DNA of 11,490 nt from contig CAIMVB010000284.1 in NCBI GenBank assembly GCA_903844785.1, forward strand, positions 1 through 11,490, in the 5' to 3' direction. The position numbers and the translations under genes were made by a program. The notes under the pieces were generated by a model. It searched no databases. It worked only from the letters and a program-made list of their open reading frames with translations, and was not told where the DNA came from. How positions within the stretch are numbered: position 1 is the stretch's first letter; every line of letters starts with the position of its first letter. Positions 7,456-11,490 of the stretch are shown piece after piece. Source of the DNA: an uncultured Rhodospirillales bacterium. GTDB taxonomy: Bacteria > Pseudomonadota > Alphaproteobacteria > Acetobacterales > Acetobacteraceae.

Positions 7456-8874
7456 TCAGGGCAGCACCTTGCCGGGATTCATCAGCCCTTTTGGGTCCAG
7501 CGCCGCCTTGATTTGCCGCATCACGGCCAATTCAGCCCCGCCGCGCCATTCTTCCATCATATCGGTCTTGAGCTGGCCGATGCCGTGTTCGGCGCTGAAG
7601 GACCCATCCAATTCCCGCACCACTTCATTCACGCAATCCATGATGTCATGGCTGCGGGCGAGGAAAGCCGCCGGATCAGCGCCTTCGGGCTGCACCAGAT
7701 TCACATGGATATTACCATCCCCCATATGGCCGAAGGGCATGGGACGAATGCCGGGAATAAGGCGTCGGCAGGCTTCTGACGCGCGTTCGATCAATTCCGG
7801 CACGCGGGAGACGGGGACGGAGACATCATTCTTCACTGAAGCACCGGCCTTGCGCTGCGCTTCAGTGTGTTCTTCGCGAATGCGCCACAGCGCAGCGCGC
7901 TGCGCTTCGCTTTCCGCCAGCACGGCATCCAGCACTTCACCAGATTCCATCGCCGGCGCCAGCACTTGTTCCGCCAGGCCGCGCAAATCCGCATCTGGTC
8001 GGGTAGATGCCAAATCAATCAGCGCGTAATGCTGGGCGCGTTCAGCCAGCGGCAGCGTGACACCGGGGATCAGTTGTACGGTCAGGTCAACACCATCGCC
8101 TGACATATATTCAAAGGCGCGGATCGCGCTTTCGTCATTCTCCCGAAAGCGGCGAAACAGGCCAAGCGCGGCCGCGGCATCGCGCACGGCAACGAAGATT
8201 ACCTCATTGGTGCGGGGGCGGGCGAAAAGCTTGAGCACGGCAGCGGTGATAATGCCAAGCGTGCCCTCGGCGCCCACAAAAACATGGCGCAAAGCATAGC
8301 CGGTATTGTCTTTGCGTAGCCGCCTGAGGCCATGCCAGATGCTGCCATCGGGCAGCACCACTTCAAGCCCCAGCATCAATTCACGCGCATTGCCGTAACG
8401 CACCGTGTTATTGCCGCCAGCATTGGTGGAAAGCACGCCGCCGATCATCGCCGTGCCTTCGCCCCCGAAACTGAGCGGAAACAGGCACCCGGCAGCGGCG
8501 GCAGCTTCCTGCGCGGTCTTCACCACCACCCCCGCTTCGGCCGTCATGGTCATATCCAGCGGGTCAAGGTCCAGGATGCGGTTCATGCGCGCAAGTGAGA
8601 CAATCACGGCCCGCCCCGAAGCATCCGGCGTGGCGCCACCGACCATGGAGGTATTGCCCCCCTGCGGCACAATGGCGATGCCAGCGCCAGCGCAAAGCCT
8701 AACGGCTTCGGCCAATTCGGCCGTATTGGCGGGGCGCAGCAAGGCCAGGGCGCGGCCCTGATAGAGGCTCCGCCAATCGGCCAGCGCGGGGGCCAGATCG
8801 GTGGGTTCGGTCAGCAGCCCGGCGGGGCCAAGCAGGCTGGCAAGCGCGGAGGGAAGGGGGGAGGATTCGGCCAT
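7456..8874 (-). CDS. FAD-binding D-2-hydroxyacid dehydrogenase (GlcD / D-2-hydroxyglutarate dehydrogenase type)
   Basis: 472 residues from the ATG at 8874; a GTG at 8898 would add 8 residues. The N-terminal half is a PCMH-type FAD-binding domain: LLRPANTAEL at about 45-54, then PQGGNTSMVGG at 70-80 binding the FAD pyrophosphate, and a GGEGTAMIGGVLSTNAGG region. The C-terminal half is the GlcD/LDH-type cap, with HMGDGN at 383-388 supplying a probable metal-binding His, EHGIG at 429-433 and a DPKGLMNPGK end. These enzymes oxidise D-2-hydroxyacids such as D-lactate, glycolate or D-2-hydroxyglutarate to 2-oxoacids and pass electrons to a flavoprotein or quinone carrier. The single-polypeptide form of about 470 residues, without GlcE or GlcF partners nearby, fits the D-2-hydroxyglutarate/D-lactate group best, but the substrate is not decided. 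It lies 42 nt downstream of a TctC-type receptor gene and is probably cotranscribed with it. Confidence 0.9.
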   Translation of the reverse strand: MAESSPLPSALASLLGPAGLLTEPTDLAPALADWRSLYQGRALALLRPANTAELAEAVRLCAGAGIAIVPQGGNTSMVGGATPDASGRAVIVSLARMNRILDLDPLDMTMTAEAGVVVKTAQEAAAAAGCLFPLSFGGEGTAMIGGVLSTNAGGNNTVRYGNARELMLGLEVVLPDGSIWHGLRRLRKDNTGYALRHVFVGAEGTLGIITAAVLKLFARPRTNEVIFVAVRDAAAALGLFRRFRENDESAIRAFEYMSGDGVDLTVQLIPGVTLPLAERAQHYALIDLASTRPDADLRGLAEQVLAPAMESGEVLDAVLAESEAQRAALWRIREEHTEAQRKAGASVKNDVSVPVSRVPELIERASEACRRLIPGIRPMPFGHMGDGNIHVNLVQPEGADPAAFLARSHDIMDCVNEVVRELDGSFSAEHGIGQLKTDMMEEWRGGAELAVMRQIKAALDPKGLMNPGKVLP

Positions 8875-8916
8875 AGGCTGTTCAAACCCCCCCGGCACAG
8901 CGCGGTCAAGTTCCTG

Positions 8917-9870
8917 CTATTCTACTTTGATATCCGCCGCCGTGATCAGCGCCTGCCAGCGGGTGATCTCGGCGGCGTTGAAGCGGGCCAATTCCGCCGC
9001 ATCCCCCGGCATGGGTTCAAAACCGAGGGTGGAAAGGCGGTCCACCACCGAAGGGTCCACCAATGCCCGCGTCAGCGCCGCCCCCATGCCGCGCAAAGCC
9101 TCGGCCGGGGTATTGGCCGGGGCGTAGACGCCCATCCAGGCAGCGATGTCATAGCCCGCCAATCCGGCTTCCTGGAGGGTGGGCAGGTTGGGCAGCAAGG
9201 CGCTACGTTGCGCGCCCGTCACCGCCAAGGGCCGCACCTCATTCCCGCGCGCCAAAGGAATCCCAATGGTGAGGTCCACAATGGCGAAGGAAATCCGCCC
9301 CGCCACCAAATCAGTCATGGTATTGGCCGAGGAGCGATAGGGTACATCCAACACCTCGGCCCCGATTTGGCGCACAAAGCTTTTGCCGGCGGCGAGATAG
9401 ACCGCCGACCAATGGCCGAAAGTGTATTTGCCCGGTTCCGCCTTCAGCGCAGTGATGAAGGCGCCGATGTTTTCCGCCTTCACGCCCGGATGCACCGCCA
9501 GCATCAGCGGAAAGACACCAATGCGCCCGACCGGGGCGAAATCCCGCAGCGGATCATAGGGCAGGCTGCGATAAAGCGCGGGATTGATCGCTTGGGTCGT
9601 GCCGGTGGTGAAGAAAAAACTATAGCCATCGGGCCGGGCGCGTGCTGCCGCGACCGCGCCGATATTACCATTAGCGCCGCCACGATTTTCGATCACCACC
9701 GCCTGCCCAAGATTGCGCCCGAGGTGATCGGCCAGGATGCGCGCCACGCCATCCGTGCCACCGCCGGCGGCAAAGGGGACGATGGCGGTGATGGGCCGTT
9801 CGGGCCAGGCGGCCAGGCTTGGGGCGGTGAGCGCCATAAACGCGCCAATGATCCAGCCAAGAAGACGCAT
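8917..9870 (-). CDS. Tripartite tricarboxylate transporter receptor (TctC/Bug family periplasmic binding protein)
   Basis: 317 residues, standard for the family. The ATG at 9870 follows AAGGAGAGGAAGC, a good ribosome binding site. Residues 1-21 are a signal peptide ending SLAA, so the protein is periplasmic. Mature hallmarks are WPERPI at 22-27, the ligand-loop segment VPFAAGGGTD at 31-40, ENRGGANGNIGA, ARPDGYSF, and the second-lobe strand VPYRSS plus LPTLQEAGLAGYD. Bug receptors grip carboxylates such as citrate, tartrate, glutarate or nicotinate through backbone amides, and most are orphans without adjacent TctA/TctB membrane subunits, as here. The gene leads the - strand pair with the FAD dehydrogenase and starts divergently from a CoA-transferase gene, suggesting one substrate pathway. 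The ligand cannot be read from the sequence. Confidence 0.93.
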   Translation of the reverse strand: MRLLGWIIGAFMALTAPSLAAWPERPITAIVPFAAGGGTDGVARILADHLGRNLGQAVVIENRGGANGNIGAVAAARARPDGYSFFFTTGTTQAINPALYRSLPYDPLRDFAPVGRIGVFPLMLAVHPGVKAENIGAFITALKAEPGKYTFGHWSAVYLAAGKSFVRQIGAEVLDVPYRSSANTMTDLVAGRISFAIVDLTIGIPLARGNEVRPLAVTGAQRSALLPNLPTLQEAGLAGYDIAAWMGVYAPANTPAEALRGMGAALTRALVDPSVVDRLSTLGFEPMPGDAAELARFNAAEITRWQALITAADIKVE

Positions 9871-10022
9871 GCTTCCTCTCCTTATTCCCGCGCGGTTGGT
9901 GTGCGCTTTATTTATCTGCCGCCATGCTGTGCTGATACGTGGCCGGGGTCCAGCCCCCGTGCCGCTTGACAGTCTTTCAGCGCCTGCCGAGGCTTTCGCT
10001 TTGTAGACAAGGATAAAACACC
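9871..10022. promoter_or_regulatory. Divergent promoter region between the TctC-type receptor and CoA-transferase genes
   Basis: This 152-bp spacer is the longest non-coding stretch in the window and must carry the start signals of both divergent genes. Visible elements: an exact TTGACA on the + strand at 9966-9971, without a good -10 at 16-19 nt; an AT-rich patch at 9906-9916 that reads GATAAATAAAG on the - strand and could be part of a -10 for the receptor gene; a 5-bp GC inverted repeat at 9944-9959 (CGGGG and CCCCG, 6-nt loop); and ribosome binding sites at both ends. No regulator gene is in the window. Individual boxes are tentative; the regional role follows from the gene layout. Confidence 0.55.
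10009..10013 (+). promoter_or_regulatory. Ribosome binding site for the CoA-transferase GTG start
   Basis: AAGGA lies 9 nt before the GTG at 10023. It supports the GTG start, which also gives the usual CaiB N-terminus (a short leader, then LDGLLVLDLTNFLSGPY). Confidence 0.6.
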
Positions 10023-11168
10023 GTGACCGCTGCGCTGGATGGGCTGCTTGTTCTGGATCTCACGAATTTTCTCTCTGGCCCCTATTGCGCCATGCTGCTG
10101 GGTGATCTCGGCGCCGATGTCATCAAGGTAGAACGCCCCGATGGCGGCGATGATGCGCGGCGCATGCCGCCTTTTGTGGAAGGCCGCAGTCAGCCCTTTG
10201 CTGTTTGGAACCGCAATAAGCGCAGCATGACGGCGGATTTGAAAAAGCCTGAAGATGTTGAACTGGTCCGGCAATTGGCGCTACGCGCTGATGTGCTGGT
10301 GGAGAATTTCCGCCCCGGCACGCTCGCGCGGCTTGGGCTTGGCTGGGAAGACCTCAGCGCTGCCAATCCGCGGCTGATCTGGTGCGCGATTTCAGGCTTT
10401 GGCCAGACCGGGCCTTGGGCGGATCATGGTGGCTTGGACATGATGGCGCAGGGCATGTCTGGCCTCATGGCCGGCAATGGCCCGGCTGATGGCGAGCCCT
10501 ATCGCCTGCCGATCGCCATTACCGATGTCACAGCAGGGATGTTCTCTGCCCTGTCAGTGCTGGCCGCCTTGCAGGCGCGTGAGAAGACAGGGCAGGGCCA
10601 GCGCATTGACCAATCCCTGTTTGAAGCCGGTGTGGCGCTTGGCGTTTATGAAGCGGCGCATGTTTTTGCCCATGGCACGCGCCCTTCGCGGCTTGGGCAA
10701 TTGCATCGCGGATCGGCCCCCTATCGCGTGTTTCAGACCGCCGATGGCTACATCACCCTTGGCGCTTCCAAGGAGAAATTCTGGCAGGCGTTATGCGGCA
10801 TTATCGAACGCCCGGAACTGGCCACCGATCCGCGCTTCAAGACCAATGCAGATCGTGTCGCCAATAATCCCGCGCTGATCGAGATTTTGCAGAATATCCT
10901 GGCCACGCGCCCCAGCGCGCATTGGCTGGCAGCGCTTGGTAAGGCCGGCATCCCTTCAGAAGCCGTGCTGTCTTACGACGAGGCTTTGGCCCATCCGCAA
11001 GGCCAGGCGCGTGGCCTGGTGGAGAAATTTGAAGACCCTGCGCGCGGGCCGATCCAGCATTTGGCCTCTCCCTTGCGGTTGGAGGGCACGCCGGCACGCA
11101 TCACCCGCCGCGCACCGGATTTGGGCGAACATAATGAGGAGATCAGGGCATGGCTCACGCGGGGGTGA
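10023..11168 (+). CDS. Family III CoA-transferase (CaiB/BaiF, formyl-CoA transferase type)
   Basis: 381 residues from a GTG start, the typical length for a CaiB/BaiF subunit. Family blocks in order: the N-terminal Rossmann segment LSGPYCAMLLGDLGADVIKVERP (18-39), NRNKRSMTADLK (63-74), a VENFRPG strand (93-99), GFGQTGP (125-131), and GGLDMMAQGMSG, in which Asp139 is in the position of the catalytic aspartate that forms the mixed anhydride. Further on are a PIAITDVTAG segment, GQGQRIDQSLFE, and a C-terminal RRAPDLGEHNEEI. These cytosolic enzymes move CoA between carboxylic acids as interlocked dimers. The substrate pair differs widely (formate/oxalate, carnitine, succinate with others) and cannot be fixed here. 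It is flanked by two TctC-type receptor genes and opposite a D-hydroxyacid dehydrogenase, which points to carboxylate catabolism. Its 3' end overlaps the next gene. Confidence 0.93.
   Translation: MTAALDGLLVLDLTNFLSGPYCAMLLGDLGADVIKVERPDGGDDARRMPPFVEGRSQPFAVWNRNKRSMTADLKKPEDVELVRQLALRADVLVENFRPGTLARLGLGWEDLSAANPRLIWCAISGFGQTGPWADHGGLDMMAQGMSGLMAGNGPADGEPYRLPIAITDVTAGMFSALSVLAALQAREKTGQGQRIDQSLFEAGVALGVYEAAHVFAHGTRPSRLGQLHRGSAPYRVFQTADGYITLGASKEKFWQALCGIIERPELATDPRFKTNADRVANNPALIEILQNILATRPSAHWLAALGKAGIPSEAVLSYDEALAHPQGQARGLVEKFEDPARGPIQHLASPLRLEGTPARITRRAPDLGEHNEEIRAWLTRG
11136..11141 (+). promoter_or_regulatory. Ribosome binding site inside the CoA-transferase gene for the second receptor gene
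   Basis: GAGGAG lies 8 nt before the ATG at 11150, within the 3' end of the CoA-transferase gene. It favours the 11150 start over in-frame GTG (11165, 11171) and ATG (11174) codons, and implies translational coupling. Confidence 0.5.
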
Positions 11169-11490
11169 AGGTGATGCGGCGGATATTGTGTGGGGTGCTG
11201 CTGACACTTGGCCTGCTCAACCCCGCTGGCGCGCAGGAGGATTATCCGAATCGGCAAATCAGGCTGATTGTGGTTTTCGCCCCGGGTGGCGGGGCTGATA
11301 CCACAGCCCGCGTAGTGGCGGGGCCCATGTCGCAAATCCTGGGCCGACAGGTGGTGGTGGAAAACCGACCCGGCGGCGTTTATGGCGGGCAGATTGCAGC
11401 CACGGCGCGCCCCGATGGCTATACGCTGATGGCGGATGCTTCAGCCTTCGCAGTGCGCCATAGGCTACATGCCAATCTTTCCTTTGATTA
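11150..11490 (+). CDS. Second TctC/Bug-family periplasmic receptor, N-terminal part (partial)
   Basis: About 113 codons are visible before the right edge. The ATG at 11150 has a GAGGAG 8 nt upstream and overlaps the CoA-transferase stop by 19 nt; the ATG at 11174 would start closer to the signal peptide and remains possible. From 11174 the sequence reads MRRILCGVLLTLGLL and so on to AGAQ, a classic signal peptide with cleavage before QEDYP. The mature N-terminus carries the family blocks YPNRQIRLIVVFAPGGGADT, VVVENRPGG and ATARPDGYTL. It is clearly paralogous to the receptor at 8917-9870 but divergent: the ligand-loop region reads FAPGGGADT here against FAAGGGTDG there, and the segment after ENR differs. 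It is presumably a periplasmic carboxylate receptor of the same pathway as the adjacent CoA-transferase; the ligand is unknown. Confidence 0.88.
   Translation, partial: MAHAGVKVMRRILCGVLLTLGLLNPAGAQEDYPNRQIRLIVVFAPGGGADTTARVVAGPMSQILGRQVVVENRPGGVYGGQIAATARPDGYTLMADASAFAVRHRLHANLSFD

Noticed and set aside
7174..7779. 201-codon open frame on the + strand
   Set aside because: It spans the antisense of the lptF 5' end and the dehydrogenase 3' end, crossing a gene boundary; composition is antisense-like.
9208..9969. 253-codon open frame on the + strand
   Set aside because: Antisense of the TctC-type receptor gene, running into the divergent spacer; rich in His, Gln and Arg with no domain.
1..11490. 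Search for mobile elements, CRISPR repeats, RNA genes, toxin-antitoxin or defence genes
   Set aside because: No regularly spaced direct repeats, no transposase or integrase motifs, no tRNA-like or rRNA-like stretch, and all sizeable gaps are accounted for by housekeeping and catabolic genes.

Overview
The window is a high-GC, gene-dense piece of a Gram-negative chromosome. It looks alphaproteobacterial, most likely Acetobacteraceae or a Roseomonas-like relative. The grounds are the lptF-lptG-lptD-surA-rsmA order, the protein character, and two TctC/Bug-type solute receptors close together, a family heavily expanded in such bacteria. The taxonomic call is inference from gene content; no rRNA or other marker is present. 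Almost every base is coding and no gene-free stretch reaches 300 bases. The longest is the 152-bp divergent spacer at 9871-10022.

Left edge (1-682, + strand): the 3' end of a YgfZ/GcvT-like folate-binding protein gene overlaps by an ATGA junction a small membrane methyltransferase-like gene of the isoprenylcysteine carboxyl methyltransferase type. This pair converges on the next operon; the two facing stop codons share the palindrome TTAA at 679-682.

Centre (679-7404, - strand, read right to left): lptF, lptG, lptD, surA and rsmA form a tight envelope-biogenesis operon. LptF and LptG are the permease subunits that pull LPS from the inner membrane, LptD is the outer-membrane LPS translocon, and SurA is the periplasmic chaperone that helps outer-membrane proteins such as LptD to fold. 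RsmA dimethylates 16S rRNA and is a common passenger of this operon. The junctions are a 4-nt overlap (lptF/lptG), a 1-nt gap (lptG/lptD), about 50 nt or a 4-nt overlap depending on the surA start, and a 4-nt gap (surA/rsmA). The pdxA gene that sits between surA and rsmA in Escherichia coli is absent here.

Right part (7456-11490): a catabolic-looking module on two strands. On the - strand, a TctC-type periplasmic receptor gene is followed by an FAD-linked D-2-hydroxyacid dehydrogenase gene (GlcD/D-2-hydroxyglutarate dehydrogenase type), which ends 51 nt before lptF. On the + strand, a family III (CaiB/BaiF) CoA-transferase gene overlaps the start of a second TctC-type receptor gene that runs off the window. 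A plausible reading is capture of an organic acid by the receptors, oxidation of a D-2-hydroxyacid, and CoA activation of a carboxylate. The substrate cannot be read from the sequence.

I found no CRISPR array, insertion sequence, tRNA, rRNA, phage gene or defence system, and no clearly undescribed system. The findings below are modest.
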